Assembly: GCA_016720145.1 (NCBI GenBank)
Contig: JADJXV010000004.1
Coordinates: forward strand, 186,001-250,000
From: Ignavibacteria bacterium
GTDB lineage: Bacteria; Bacteroidota; Ignavibacteria; Kapaibacteriales; UBA961
Direction of reading: 5' to 3'
DNA: 64,000 nucleotides
Shown here: positions 18,693-29,105 of the stretch, in pieces
How positions within the stretch are numbered: the stretch's first letter is position 1
How the letters are laid out: each line of letters begins with the position of its first letter
Program-made: the position numbers and the translations under genes
The notes under the pieces: model-generated
What the model saw: only the letters and a program-made list of their open reading frames with translations
What the model was told of the DNA's origin: nothing
The model's database searches: none

Positions 18693-19032
18693 CTATTTTT
18701 TATAGTTGTTGTTAAAATATTTGTCTCTAAGTCTTGTTGCTCGATCAAGTTCTTCTGTTGGCACTTTGTCATCCTTTTTTATGAAACCGTGGGTAGCAAT
18801 TACCAATGTTTCCTTGTTGTCTGACTTGTCCCAAAATGCAAGTAACCTAATTTGAAGTCCGGCAAATTTTGTTCTAAATTCCCAAATCTCATTTTGTAGT
18901 TTCTTGAATAATTTGGGATCTTTTGTCTGTTCAGCAAGGTCAATGTTGTACAATATTTTTTGATAGTTTTGGCTAAGTTCTGCAATAAACTCGTTTTGCT
19001 TCTTCCATAAACCGTGTCTCAAAATATCTCAT
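18693..19032 (-). CDS. higB: HigB/RelE-type toxin (phage Gp49-like), one frameshift
   Basis: The core NEIWEFRTKFAGLQIRLLAF and KETLVIATHGFIKKDDKVP is diagnostic of the Gp49-like RelE/HigB family, mRNA interferases. The family N-terminus MRYFETRFMEEA is found in another frame starting at ATG 19032. One extra A in GCAAAACGAG breaks the frame. The corrected length is ~113 residues, normal for the family. Its partner HigA is directly downstream. Confidence 0.8.
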
Positions 19033-19134
19033 TTGTCGAATAGATTGTTTACCGTCACAAAGTTAATTAAAGTTTCTAAATATGGAAACAAAAATTTTCG
19101 CTACGTCTGTCAGAGTCGGTTTGTTTGCCTTACC

Positions 19135-19290
19135 TATAACGATATGTAGATGTGCGATGGCAGGGAGTTTTAGCACTAAATTTCATTCGTAGAACAGAAC
19201 TTCCGCGTAACACAAAAACTATCTTTGGAACACGAACCCCTGCCGATTGAAAACAAGCTAATATAAGAGGTTATTCTTCTTCGGTCACGT
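19135..19290. repeat. Cassette-end element E, copy 2
   Basis: It contains GGGAGTTTTAGCACTAAATT and a diverged version of the flank found at 18240-18415. It lies between HigB and the next XRE gene. Confidence 0.4.
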
Positions 19291-19296
19291 TGTTTG

Positions 19297-19601
19297 TTAG
19301 AATTTAATTGATAATTCCAAGTGTCCGCCAAAACCAAGCTCAACAATTTTTGAAGTGTCGAAATACGAGCTTCCTTCATGTTGTTTTCTATTTTGGAGAT
19401 GTACGATTTAGTCGTCCCAACTTTGTCGGCAAGTTGCTCTTGTGTCAATCCCAATTCCAAACGAGTGTCGTGGATTAATGCACCCATTTTGAAATTTTCA
19501 TAACCGGCTTCAAGTTCGTCACGTTCTTTTGTCCCACGTTTGCCGTAGTTTTTTTCTTTAAACTCTTCAAGAGTAGTTAAGTTATTATTTTTCGTTTTCA
19601 T
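19297..19601 (-). CDS. XRE-family antitoxin, one frameshift
   Basis: It starts MKTKNNNLTTLEEFKEKNYG and contains a complete HTH (LGLTQEQLADKVGTTKSYIS, KIENNMKEARISTLQKL). After LQK one A is missing; the corrected end reads IVELGFGGHLELSIKF with a stop at 19297, giving ~102 residues. The uncorrected frame runs on to 19176 with implausible sequence. It is the antitoxin of a HigBA-like pair whose toxin survives only as a 3' remnant directly upstream. Confidence 0.8.
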
Positions 19602-19655
19602 ATTCTGCCTTTATTGTAAGTGCTAAATCAATTTCATTTTTTGGTGTCTTTTTTC
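19585..19655 (-). pseudogene. 3' remnant of a HigB-type toxin gene
   Basis: Immediately upstream of, and overlapping, the XRE antitoxin start, the frame KKTPKNEIDLALTIKAEYEN ends with a stop at 19585. This matches the usual C-terminus of Gp49-like toxins encoded before such antitoxins. The remainder of the toxin is replaced by the GGCAGTTGTAGCAACTGC palindrome and repeat A, so the gene has been truncated at the repeat. Confidence 0.6.
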
Positions 19656-19680
19656 AGTTCGTGCAGTTGCTACAACTGCC

Positions 19681-19780
19681 AGTCACCACCTACCGATAAA
19701 CCATCCATTCACCACTTCCTCAGCAAGTGTTTATTTGGTAAGTAATTGACATCAGGTGTTATAGCTGGTGGGGTAGGATG
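19681..19780 (+). repeat. Repeat family A, copy 7
   Basis: It is preceded by GCAGTTGCTACAACTGCC, then CACCACCTACCGATAAACC, CCTCAGCAAGTGTTTATTTG, GTAAGTAATTGACATCAGG and GGTGGGGTAGGA. Its end overlaps the last codons of mcrC, so the McrC C-terminus (TSYPTSYNT) may be repeat-encoded. Confidence 0.8.
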
Positions 19781-21155
19781 TTTCTTGCTCAGACGCTGTT
19801 GGCAACAGTATTTTTTCAATTTTTCCTTTTAGTTCAATTCGTGTTGTCTCGAACAGTTCTTTCAAGTCTGTTTCTGTTTTTAGCTCTTGGTTTAAAAGAC
19901 CCTTGTTTATAATAGGTAGTTGAAATGCTTTAATGGAAATTTCTTTATTGTTTGCCAATGTGTCTTTAATTAATATTTCCGCTGAATTCTCCTGATTTTG
20001 TTTTATTGTATCAGGATAAAATAGAATTATCTCGTCAACTTGAAAACGAACTGCATAAGCAAGCATTTGATAAAGGTCGTTTTGAGAAATTCCCTTTTTA
20101 GGATCTGTTTCATCCGAATACACAATTTTGTATTTAGTGTCAGCTATTAGAGATTTGAATTCAGTTTTTAGGAATAAGTCTGGTTTAAGATTAAATGCTT
20201 TTGATTCGTCTAGATAGATGTCACTACGTTGAGCCTTTGCTACAATTGACGGGATTTCCTTTTCAATAAATCCGAAAATAAAATCCTCGAATACGTATTC
20301 CATAGGAAGAAGAAAGGCAAAGAGTTTTAAATCATTTTTATAGTCAAATGAAACGCAGTTTGTCAGGAATAACTTGCAATAATCTCTTACCGTTTCAAAT
20401 TCGCCAAAAATTGGATTAAAAGATATTTTTTCGCATTGTTCTGCACTTGCTTTTTCGTCTGAAACTTCATCTAGTATAAACAATATTTCTCTTAAATTCT
20501 TTTTATTGTCTTGACTTGAAGAAACATTGAATAATATGGTTGTGACATATTTGATAATCCGATTGAATTCATTGTCAAATACAAATGCATCATAAGTGCA
20601 ATTTAAATGATGCCATCTGCCTCTGCTAATATTTTCATTTATGTACTCGTTTATATTTAATCGGCCCTTCATGAATGACAATTCTTTATTTACCTCCTCA
20701 TATTGTTGGTAAATAGAACTGCTCAATAACTCTCTTGTGTATTTAGAGAATAAATAAATTAGAACTTCGAAAAAATCACTTTTTACACTGCCGAGTGAGG
20801 CTTGATAATTGGGGAATTTTATTTTTCTACAATAGCTTAACCACCATAAAATATGGTTTTGAATTTGATTTACTTCTTCGGTTTTATATTCCTTACTTGA
20901 ATCGAAAAATATTTTGGGCAGAAGATTTATCTTGTTACCATTAAAATGAATTACGCCAACATATTTGTTTGATTTTAATTCATTCGATTTGTGAATAAAT
21001 TGCATGAATCTTTGCGATTCAATTTTGTCTTCTGAATCTTCAGAATAGAATGAATTCTTTTCACGTTTTGCCCAAATTTCATCCAAAAAACTTTCTAGAC
21101 CATCAAAATCATCTTTGATAGTTATCTTATTTTGATATTCAAATAAATTAAGCAC
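19752..21155 (-). CDS. mcrC: McrC-like nuclease subunit of a McrBC type IV restriction system
   Basis: This 467-residue protein is intact. Landmarks are the N-terminal KYVGVIHFNGNKINLLPKIF, the central GRWHHLNCTYDAFVFDNEFN and a C-terminal PD-(D/E)xK nuclease core with LKPDLFLK and SLIADTKYKI (Asp, then Asp-x-Lys). McrC cleaves DNA when driven by the McrB GTPase ring at modified cytosines. The start codon overlaps the end of mcrB by 8 nt. The last ~10 residues run into repeat A. Confidence 0.88.
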   Translation of the reverse strand: MLNLFEYQNKITIKDDFDGLESFLDEIWAKREKNSFYSEDSEDKIESQRFMQFIHKSNELKSNKYVGVIHFNGNKINLLPKIFFDSSKEYKTEEVNQIQNHILWWLSYCRKIKFPNYQASLGSVKSDFFEVLIYLFSKYTRELLSSSIYQQYEEVNKELSFMKGRLNINEYINENISRGRWHHLNCTYDAFVFDNEFNRIIKYVTTILFNVSSSQDNKKNLREILFILDEVSDEKASAEQCEKISFNPIFGEFETVRDYCKLFLTNCVSFDYKNDLKLFAFLLPMEYVFEDFIFGFIEKEIPSIVAKAQRSDIYLDESKAFNLKPDLFLKTEFKSLIADTKYKIVYSDETDPKKGISQNDLYQMLAYAVRFQVDEIILFYPDTIKQNQENSAEILIKDTLANNKEISIKAFQLPIINKGLLNQELKTETDLKELFETTRIELKGKIEKILLPTASEQETSYPTSYNT

Positions 21156-23873
21156 GTTTACCTGTGATTTTTATCGGCCATGAGTTTTCTTCAACTTGTA
21201 GACCTGCATTGTATAATATGCCTTTTACTTCTTTTTCATCATTCATATAGTACTCTAATAGGAGAGGAATTACTTTTTTATTCATTCTCTGTATTAAATC
21301 TATATTCTCTCCCATAAAGTAAGCGTGTCCTATTTGAAAGTCGTGGCCTTTAGATTTTATTATTTGCTCATTTATTTTGAGTAATATATCCTTTATCGAA
21401 AATCTCCGAACCTTTAATTTCATATAATGGATACATTGATTCAAATACAAACCGTCTTCTAAGTGCAATATCAAGTAAAGCAATTGATTTGTCAGCAGTG
21501 TTCATTGTGCCAATGATATATAGATTGGAAGGTACAATAAAGTAATCTCCTGAGGGCAGTTTAGCTTCTAATGGGATGTCTCCATGGGATCTTTTATCAG
21601 GTTCGATTAAAGTTATAAGTTCCCCAAAAACACGGGAAATATTAGCACGATTAATCTCATCAATTATAATTACATAATTCTTTTTTTCAATGTTGCTTTT
21701 GATCATTTGTTTAATGTCTATCATGGACTTAACTAGCTCAAATGCTTTGAAAAAATATGAAGCGTGTTGTTTGGCTAAACCTGAAATATTAGTAAGCTCT
21801 TTTATATCCTTTCTACCGACAACATTTTCTTCATCAAATCTAATTAAGTCAGAATACTTCATTCTGAATCCATTAAATCCTTTATCATTTAAAGTCCAAT
21901 TGTCTCCAGAGTATCGGAAGGCATCATCTTCTGCATCTGTAAAATAAGCTGTTTCGTTAATTTTAATAGGTGTTGTTGAATCTATAACATTATCCTTCAA
22001 TTTCTCCAAGGCATTTAGGAATAATGCCTTATTTGAAAGTTCATCAGGTGCTTTTTCTGATAATTTTAGATTTTCAAGTGCCTTATCAGCAATTTTTTTA
22101 AAGATGCCATCCCTCTTATCAAATGTTAAAGAGGATTTATTATCAGTTTCGGGTCTTAATCCTTGAATAAAATCTTCGTAACTATAATTCTGATGGAAGG
22201 TTATAAATTCAATACTATTATGAAGATTCGCTTTGAATATCTCTAGTGCTTCTTGATATGAATCAATCTTTCTATTTTCAACTATTTCAGCAGCTCTCAA
22301 AATAGTGTTGTACGTTTTTCCAGTCCCAGGAGGCCCGTACAGAATTGTATTTAGAGGGAAATTCATTTGAGTATTTATTTTGTCTGATTTGAATGAGAAT
22401 ACATAATTTTCAAAATCAGCATTATTATATTTTCCGTAGCTTGATTTTGAGGTGCGATCTAATTCATCCTTTATAGAATCAATAATTGATTCCCATTCAA
22501 ATGAATTAGGATTGAAGTCCTTGAAATAACTATAGTAAGGTTGTGGAGGAGTGCCATCATATGGTTCACTATTCTCATGTAATATTGTCTTCGAAATCAC
22601 ACCATATCGACCTTTACTATCTGAAACGTAAAGATTAAAGCAATATCTCTGACCGACTGTAAAGTTTAAACTATTATCGCGTACAGAGTAAACAATGCGC
22701 TGGTCATTTCTTTGTATTTTTAATTCTGAGATTATCTTATGAAGTAAATTAATGTAGTTGTTAAATACCGAGGATTGAAACTTACCTCTTATTAATTCAA
22801 ATGCATTTGGATTGGTTGAGTTGTCGTAAAAGATGGCCTTAATGTGTTCTTTATTCGTTACCTCTTTTATCGTAGCCCAATAGCCACCAGAAAAATCAAC
22901 TTCAAAAGGAATAAAATTTTCTTCCCATTCAACAACCAAAGTTCTCCCATCTTTATTATTTTCTAAAACAGTCCCTCTGGCTTTTATTGCCATTACAGAT
23001 TTTGTTTTTTCTCTTGTGAAAGCAGCTTTTATTGCAATCTTGCTACCAATTGGGACAGCGTTTACATCATCTATAAATTTATCATCATACCCATTTTCCC
23101 AAAAACCATTTTCTATAAATCTTATAGATTGCTCTGCTGGATTACCGCCATCCCAATATGCCCCAACTAGATAATATTTTTGAGAGTCTTTTTTATTCCC
23201 CTTTTTATTTTCCCCATCAAAATATTCCCAAACAAACGAGCCTATTTTTTCATATGACCAATTTTGAAAAACAGGAACCGAATCTATTACTTTTTTACAT
23301 TCGTAGTTAATTTCAATTAGGTTGTTCGCAGTTAACTCTATGTTTTGTAAGTTAATATCTTCCGCCAAATCAATTAAAATATTTGATGATCCAATAGTAA
23401 TAAATTTATCTGGGTAGTAAACAGATAAAATTTTTTGTAAAATCATTTTTCCAAATGGAATTACCATTTGTTTTATGTCTTTACACGATCTTCCTTTACA
23501 TACTTTAAAGCAAGAGTAATTGTGTTTATTATTGAGCTAAAATAATCATCTAACTCTTTGCCTTGCAATGCTTTTTGTTTTTACCGTAGCCTGATTGATA
23601 AACCACATCCTTTGATTTATACAAGCCAAATTTAGATGCATTGCCACCTCCAATTCCGAAACCAATTATTTTGTCTTCAATTTTTTTAAATTCTAACCAA
23701 TAACAAAAACTTTCTTCGTTAGTACCTAATACATATTCATCCAAACTCAATTCGGAAATCTTGTCTATTGGGAATTTGGTTACAAACGCTAATCTTCCTT
23801 TTTCTTTCGAATCAAGAATTTCGTGAGAAATAGTATAGGTCTTTGCTTTTTCTTTTAGAGTATCTAAGCTCAT
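21148..23873 (-). CDS. mcrB: McrB-like AAA+ GTPase, frameshifted
   Basis: Three frames join. The first is the N-terminal 23873-23550 frame (MSLDTLKEKAKTYTISHEIL to ASKFGLYKSKDVVYQSGYG). The main 23467-21368 frame follows, then the C-terminal 21483-21148 frame. The missing links read ALQGKELDDYF and ALKYVKEDRVKDIKQ, each needing one extra A in an A-run. The main frame has YGPPGTGKT (Walker A), VIIIDEINRANISRVFGE (Walker B) and the McrB signature GTMNTADKSIALLD. A ~100-residue beta-rich segment before it (YYLVGAYWDGG onward) looks like an EVE/PUA-like modified-base reader. The total of ~910 residues is plausible for McrB. Confidence 0.85.
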
Positions 23874-23904
23874 ATTTTTCGGTCTGTTTAATATTGGTGC
23901 TAAC

Positions 23905-24090
23905 ATCCAAAGTAAACGCAACCTTTGCGTTCATTTTTCAAAAAAAATATTACTAATATCTACTTCACTCCGTCGGCTACTCCCTCCAACCGTTCACCAC
24001 CTACCGATAAAACATCTCTTTGTCACTTCCTCAGCAAGTGTTTATTGGGTGAGGAATTGCCGCCGGGGTAGTGCCTGAAGGGACGGGAAT
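23905..24090 (+). repeat. Repeat family A, copy 8 with its long 5' arm
   Basis: The arm TAACATCCAAAGTAAACGCA, ACCTTTGCGTTC and GGCTACTCCCTCCAA leads into CACCACCTACCGATAAAAC, CTCAGCAAGTGTTTATTG, GTAGTGCCTGAAG and GGGACGGGAA. This is one of the clearest full-length units (~185 nt). Confidence 0.8.
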
Positions 24091-24096
24091 CGTCAC

Positions 24097-25186
24097 TTAA
24101 TTCTTAGTTATTCTGAAAACCTGTCGTATAAATTCTGGAATATCATCGTTGGTAGAAATTTTGTCTTTGCCCAGAATGACAATTGAAAGGAGTAGTCCTT
24201 GTCCTTTGATAATTTCATAAGCATGAATTTGAATGCCTGTCTCAAATTTAGATTTGTACGCCTGAAGCTTTGTGCCCAAAATGTAACAGTCAAACTTCTT
24301 AGGATTTTTTAGTTGAGCTATTCCTTCTCTTTTATGACGGTCGATTTCGACGTCGATTCATATGTCCAGGTCATCACATATTTGTCGCAAGTTACAAGTC
24401 CGGGCATAACCATTCGACAGTCAGTAGGAGCCTTGATTTTTGTCCGCAAAACATCAGTGAATCTGCATTGATATATGCCCTTCTTGTTCCGCCATTTTGT
24501 TGTCTTGAGTTCCCGGCTCTTTCTTTTTAATTGCCGGGTTTTTAACAATTTGCGCAAGGGTCGAATCGAGGTTATTCAAATATTTATCTTGCTCTATGGC
24601 CCATTCCGTTTTTCGCTTTGACTTGTTAGTTTCCAAGTCGGAAATTATTGATTTTATTGTTTTGGTTTGTTCGACATACTTTTCCGGACTCTTTTCTCTC
24701 GAAAAGAAAGTGAAGTCGTGATTCAAATGCCAATCACTACTCTTCTTGAGAATTTCAATGTAATTATCAACGTTAGATTTTAAGTATCTAATCACAGGTT
24801 CACGTAATGAGGCCATTAGTGAAGCTAAAAGAGCACATCATTTCCCATTTGGTATTCAGGGTTAGCATCGTTATAGTATTTATATCTCAGGTATCCAGTA
24901 TAAAATAAAAACGCTGCTTCATTCAACTGAAATTGTCCGAGGTAAGCGGATGACTTCTGAAAAAAAGTCGAAGGATGTTGTTTATCCAATGTCTCGGTAA
25001 GTTGTACTATGTCATTACTCAAAAGTCCGATTTGTCCCAGCTTGTTAATGGAGTCCGCTGTCAGGATGAGCTTTTTGTCGCGTAATAGCTCAGTTTTTAA
25101 TTTGTCATCGTCGAAAGTGTCATTCTGTCCAAATAATTCAATAGAAAGAACAGTATGAGAATTAAACTAATTTTGAAAATTGTCAT
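24097..25186 (-). CDS. Exported hypothetical protein, several frameshifts
   Basis: ATG at 25186 opens a signal peptide (MTIFKISLILILFFLS then ELFGQ) after which four single-base breaks can be repaired. In order the pieces read DDKLKTELLRDKKLILTADS, QLTETLDKQHPSTFFQKSSA, LREPVIRYLKSNVDNYIEIL, FTDVLRTKIKAPTDCR and FDCYILGTKLQAYKSKFETG, ending IRQVFRITKN at 24097. The repaired product is ~362 residues. I do not recognise the family. It is an island cassette gene flanked by repeat-A arms. At least one break is an extra T in CTTTTAGC, again in a homopolymer. Confidence 0.5.
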
Positions 25187-25352
25187 GGTCTTTGTTTCGT
25201 GATTGTAAGCTTGCCCATAACATCCAACTAACGCAACCTTTGCGTGTATTTCTAAAAAAAATATTCGTCAATTTCCACCGCCGTAGCAGCTTCATAAAGC
25301 AAAAAAATACCACTAGCAATAATCAAAACCACCGCTACCGTAAACCCCAATA

Positions 25353-25952
25353 TCAAGGTCTGGTTTTCTCAATTTTCAAAATTTCTTGAATTGCTTTTTT
25401 ATACTCTCTTCCATACGTCCCGCTATCCGAATGATCGTCATAAATAACGATGCCGTAGTCTTTGATGCAGTTGCCTTTAATTTTGTAAAAACTTGTCCAT
25501 TCCAGACCTGAATTTACATAATTGTCAATGAGGTCATACTTCGGTAGATACTTTGGGTTTTTAATCTCTTCAAAACCCTTTATCTTTGTTAGTCTATCAC
25601 CAACAGTGTCAACCACATACAAGTAATACGTCCAATTGCTTTTTACGTCCGAAGTATTTTGAAGTAGAATATCTTGTATGCCATCATTCGTAAAGTCCCG
25701 AAACTCAACCTTACCGGTGCTACTATAAATTGTATCCTGAAAAATAATGCGTTGCGTTGATCCGGTAGTCTGAATAAACTGGAACACAGAATTATTCGCA
25801 CTGCTTGTGTCAATCCCGTCCGGGAAATACGTCTGAATAATGCGATAGCCCTTGCCTTTGTAAATCGAATCACAAACCATCTCAAAGACTTTAATATTCG
25901 GCTTATCCTGTCCGAAGCAAAGTCCGCAAGTCAGTAACAGAGATATTGTCAA
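25353..25952 (-). CDS. Exported hypothetical protein
   Basis: This ~199-residue protein has a signal peptide ending LTCGLCFGQ. The true start is probably a few codons upstream (TTGAAAATACTT), with one extra T. The mature part contains VFQFIQTTGSTQRIIFQDTI and EFRDFTNDGIQDILLQNTSD, an FG-GAP-like calcium-loop pattern seen in XAC2610-type secreted proteins, then SNWTYYLYVVDTVGDRLTKI. It is not clearly assigned to any family. It is preceded at 25215-25340 by the repeat-A long arm. Confidence 0.6.
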   Translation of the reverse strand: MTISLLLTCGLCFGQDKPNIKVFEMVCDSIYKGKGYRIIQTYFPDGIDTSSANNSVFQFIQTTGSTQRIIFQDTIYSSTGKVEFRDFTNDGIQDILLQNTSDVKSNWTYYLYVVDTVGDRLTKIKGFEEIKNPKYLPKYDLIDNYVNSGLEWTSFYKIKGNCIKDYGIVIYDDHSDSGTYGREYKKAIQEILKIEKTRP

Positions 25953-26020
25953 AGTATTTTCAATGGTCGTTGATTAAGTGTTTGGTAAAATTGTTGCTAA
26001 TGTTATCATTGCTCCCACCA

Positions 26021-26243
26021 AGCGTCACCACCTACCGATAAACCATCGCTTCGCCACTTCCTCAGCAAGTGTTATTTGTAAGTAATTGACATCAGGTGTA
26101 GTGACTGGCGGACGGGAAATGGTCAGGTTGTTTCTGTCTATTTCTATTGTATTAAACATAGTATTCAACTTTTAATGTCAATTGCAAATGTATATTTTAT
26201 TGAGACTCTTCCGGTTTCTGTCGTTTTAGAATGGTGCATAACG
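26021..26243 (+). repeat. Repeat family A, copy 9, with extended tail
   Basis: CACCACCTACCGATAAACC, CTCAGCAAGTGTTATTTG, GACATCAGGTGTAGTGAC and GGACGGGAAATGGTCAGG are followed by ~125 nt (GTTTCTGTCTATTTCTATTG to TAGAATGGTGCATAACG). The tail is nearly identical to 26903-27033. Confidence 0.85.
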
Positions 26244-26373
26244 TTCCCATGGCAGGCGTAGAAAGCATTTTAACTTAAAAAGTACTACGAAACCATGAAG
26301 CTCAAAACTCCTAAAATGTTTTATACGAAACTAAATGTGCTTTTTACGCTTGCCATGTGTTAGCGGCTGGTGC
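26234..26373. repeat. attC-like imperfect inverted repeat
   Basis: The left arm GTGCATAACGTTCC then CATGGCAGGCGTAGAAAGCA (26248-26267) pairs with the right arm TGCTTTTTACGCTTGCCATG (26338-26357), followed by TGTTAGCGGC. The long imperfect arms, mismatches between them and terminal AAC / GTT triplets resemble integron attC sites. No integrase gene is present in the window. Confidence 0.5.
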
Positions 26374-26420
26374 TTATTTCAATTTTTTTGTCTCAGTTGT
26401 TACTAAATAGGTTTAAATAT

Positions 26421-26681
26421 TCAAGAGTTTGCAATATTCTCTATTAACTCGTTATTCAGATAAATTTCAATTTCGTCATAAGAGTTTGGCGGGTCTGGAA
26501 TTAATTGAATCCCTTTATTATCATGGTCTATTCTCAATGTCCAACTAAATTTATCGGTTGAGTTTTTAGGAATAAACTTTATCGTATTTTTAGGATGAAC
26601 TGTATAACAAATAGCTTCTGGTTCAAGCTGTATTTCTATCAGCTCATCTTTCTCCCAGCATGTAAATTCAATGGCATTCAT
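26421..26681 (-). CDS. Small hypothetical cassette protein
   Basis: This 86-residue protein (MNAIEFTCWEKDELIEIQLE, then FSWTLRIDHDNKGIQLIPDP) is acidic and probably an all-beta cytosolic fold. The frame is intact. It sits alone between two attC-like repeats and two near-identical repeat-A tails, forming a ~790-nt cassette. The size and acidity would suit an immunity or antitoxin protein, but nothing more specific can be seen. Confidence 0.6.
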   Translation of the reverse strand: MNAIEFTCWEKDELIEIQLEPEAICYTVHPKNTIKFIPKNSTDKFSWTLRIDHDNKGIQLIPDPPNSYDEIEIYLNNELIENIANS

Positions 26682-26799
26682 AATTTTATATATTTTTCTA
26701 GTTCTTCCATTTAATTTTCAAGTTCTTTTTTTAAACTAATCTTTTGTTTTTCTAGGTCTTTTTACTCAACTTTTTTTATTTACAGTTCGGGCAGTTGCT

Positions 26800-27033
26800 A
26801 CAACTGCCCGTCAACATATACCAATGAAACGTCTGCCCGCCGCTTCCTCAGCAAGTGTTTATTTGGTAAGTAATTGACGTCAGGTGCAGTGTCTGACGGG
26901 ACGGGAAATGGTCAGGTTGTTTCTGTCTATTTCTATTGTATTAAACATAGTATTCAACTTTTAATGTCAATTGCAAATGTATATTTAATTGTGACTCTTC
27001 CAGTTTCTGTTGTTTTAGAATGGTGCATAACGG
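26800..27033 (+). repeat. Repeat family A, copy 10, with extended tail
   Basis: GGCAGTTGCTACAACTGCCC, CCTCAGCAAGTGTTTATTTG, GACGTCAGGTGCAGTGTC and GGGACGGGAAATGGTCAGG are followed by the same ~125-nt tail as copy 9, ending TAGAATGGTGCATAACGG. Confidence 0.85.
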
Positions 27034-27160
27034 TTTGGGGCATTACGAAGATGCGGATTTCGAAGCAGAAAACTATCAACCCCGCACAAAATTTGATACG
27101 AGGTAGGATGTTCAATTAACCACTGAATCCGCTTTTTTGCCAAACGTCTGTTAGTGGCAG
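27023..27160. repeat. attC-like imperfect inverted repeat
   Basis: The left arm GTGCATAACGGTTTGGGG with GATGCGGATTTCG pairs imperfectly with the right arm AATCCGCTTTTTTGCCAAAC, followed by GTCTGTTAGTGGC. It has the same layout as the element at 26234-26373. Confidence 0.5.
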
Positions 27161-28851
27161 TTATTCTATATTTTCGAAATGGTTCCTTATTATTAAATTT
27201 GTTGAATTCTCCTTAAAAAACTTATCATAGGAAAATAAGTTGATTGAATTCTTTTTTTGTTCTTCAACAATCTTTGTAATTTCTTGAATGGAGTGTTCAA
27301 TATATGGATTTGGATCTGCCATTAAAAGTTTTTCGATTTCAATTTTTTTATCCTTAACTGACTTTGTTTCGCTATCATTAATCTTCTTTATTTCTATGTC
27401 ATATAATAGTTTTACTCCAAATACAATATGTAAAGTTGCCCAAGAAATGAATTCTTTTTCTGCTGGAATAAGAACTTTTCTACGTTTCATACTTTGCAAT
27501 TCTTTTTTCTTATTTAACACAGGTAAATAGATATTGTAAAGTCTTAATAATTCTGATGCTGTTATACGGTTTTCATCAAAAATGTCTTCATATTTCTCTC
27601 CAAAAATTATTGTCTTTTTGTTTTTGCTTCTGATGGCATTTCGAGATTACATGATAGATATAGCTGTCCTAAAACTTCATTATGTAGAACTTGACTTTTA
27701 GGTTTGTCAAAATATTCATTTGGTTTGTTTCATAAAAATAGCCCATTGTTTCGAAATCACTTTTTAGTTTTCTCTGAATATAATCATTGGAACGAAGATC
27801 TCTGGTTGCAACAGGAATCTGACTATTTGTAGTTTCACTAATTTTCCCGCTAATTGGGTTGTCTTTTTGCAATACAAATTCTCACAAGTAACTCAATATC
27901 TTCTAATTTTTCAGGATCACTTTTGAAAACCTGAAATAAAGAATGCGAGGTTTGACCTCCATTTATGATTTGTAGATTTGTTAATTCTACGAATGGATTT
28001 CTAGTATTTGGGAGATAATCAACTTCTTCACAAAGAATAGTAATACCATTATTTAAATAAAAGAATTCAAAATTTCTATTACTTTTTGCACTTTCGATGA
28101 TTTCTTTATTTATTCTATGATTTGGCTTATAAACTCTCACATTTTCATTAAAAATACTTTCATTAACAAGAGTTTCGTCGTTATTTGATTTAATAAGTTT
28201 AATTAAATCCATAGCCGTAATTATACCGATTACGGTTTTAATTCCACCATCAGATTTTTCAAAATATTTTTTATCAATAAAATGAAAGCTTCCATTGATT
28301 TTAGTTACTTTCTCATCTAATACAATTTCAACTAATTTTTCTTGATCAATGTAAATTGGTTTTTCAACACCTTTAAACTTTGCAATAATATCTTCAAGCT
28401 TAGCGCTTGAACTTCCTGTCGGTTCTAATTTATTAGAAACGACGTAAATTTTAAATTCAATTTTTCTAGAAGTCAAGTTTTTTATTGCTTCATATTTTTC
28501 CCAAACAGCATTGTTAATTGTTATCTTTGTTAGATTTCCAGAAATGAATAAATCTACATGTAAAGCAAATTGTTCAAGTTCACTTCCTGGATAATTTTTT
28601 TTTGATAGCTCAAATTGGTCAGTATACTTAAATGTAAAAATATGAACTATGTTGTTTTCAATGTAAACAGCATCAATTTCACCATCATCTGGTCCGTCTG
28701 TTAAAGAGTCTTCTACTTCTTCCTCATTAAGTTTTAAAATAGTAGCTAACGCAAATTTCATAAATGCAAATCCTGGAGAAGATAAATTTTCTTCGGTTTT
28801 AATTTTCTGAACTTTTGAATTTATTAAGCTGAAACTTGAAATATTACTCAT
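27161..28851 (-). CDS. AIPR-family abortive infection protein, frameshifted
   Basis: The frame from ATG 28851 to 27850 encodes the diagnostic AIPR core RNFEFFYLNNGITILCEEV and LTNLQIINGGQTSHSLFQVF. Two further frames continue the protein: IPVATRDLRSNDYIQRKLKS, NEVLGQLYLSCNLEMPSEAK and GEKYEDIFDENRITASELL, to the stop at 27161. The repaired total is ~560 residues, typical for the family. AIPR proteins (AbiR-like, PF10592) are linked to phage-triggered abortive infection and often occur with restriction systems, as here with McrBC. The breaks near 27850, 27630 and 27530 lie in A/T-rich runs. Confidence 0.8.
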
Positions 28852-28869
28852 AGTTGTTTAATCGATTGG

Positions 28870-29105
28870 TGTTATAATTGCCACTAACATTCAAATAAAC
28901 GACACTCCTGTGTACATTTACCTCAAAAGTGTCGTTTATTCCTCAAAAACTGTCGTTTATATCTACCGTAGTGGTAGCTTTATCGTGCAAAATAATACAC
29001 TTGTAATAATCTCAGCAAATTATAATTTTCTTGCCGTCAAATCACGAGTATTCGGTACAACCAACCAACCACCAACCTCCACCAAAACCAATCACCCCTC
29101 ACCCC
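28870..29105. repeat. sbcC 3' flank (intact counterpart of 10680-10955)
   Basis: It contains an inverted repeat AATAAACGACACT / AGTGTCGTTTATT (28902-28937) that could act as a terminator or structured element, then AATAATCTCAGCAAATT and CTTGCCGTCAAATCACG. The last part has a diverged equivalent at 10.7-10.9 kb. No gene was seen. Confidence 0.5.

Noticed and set aside
10680..28900. Integron with integrase
   Set aside because: attC-like sites are seen, but no tyrosine recombinase gene exists anywhere in the window, so an integron proper cannot be claimed.
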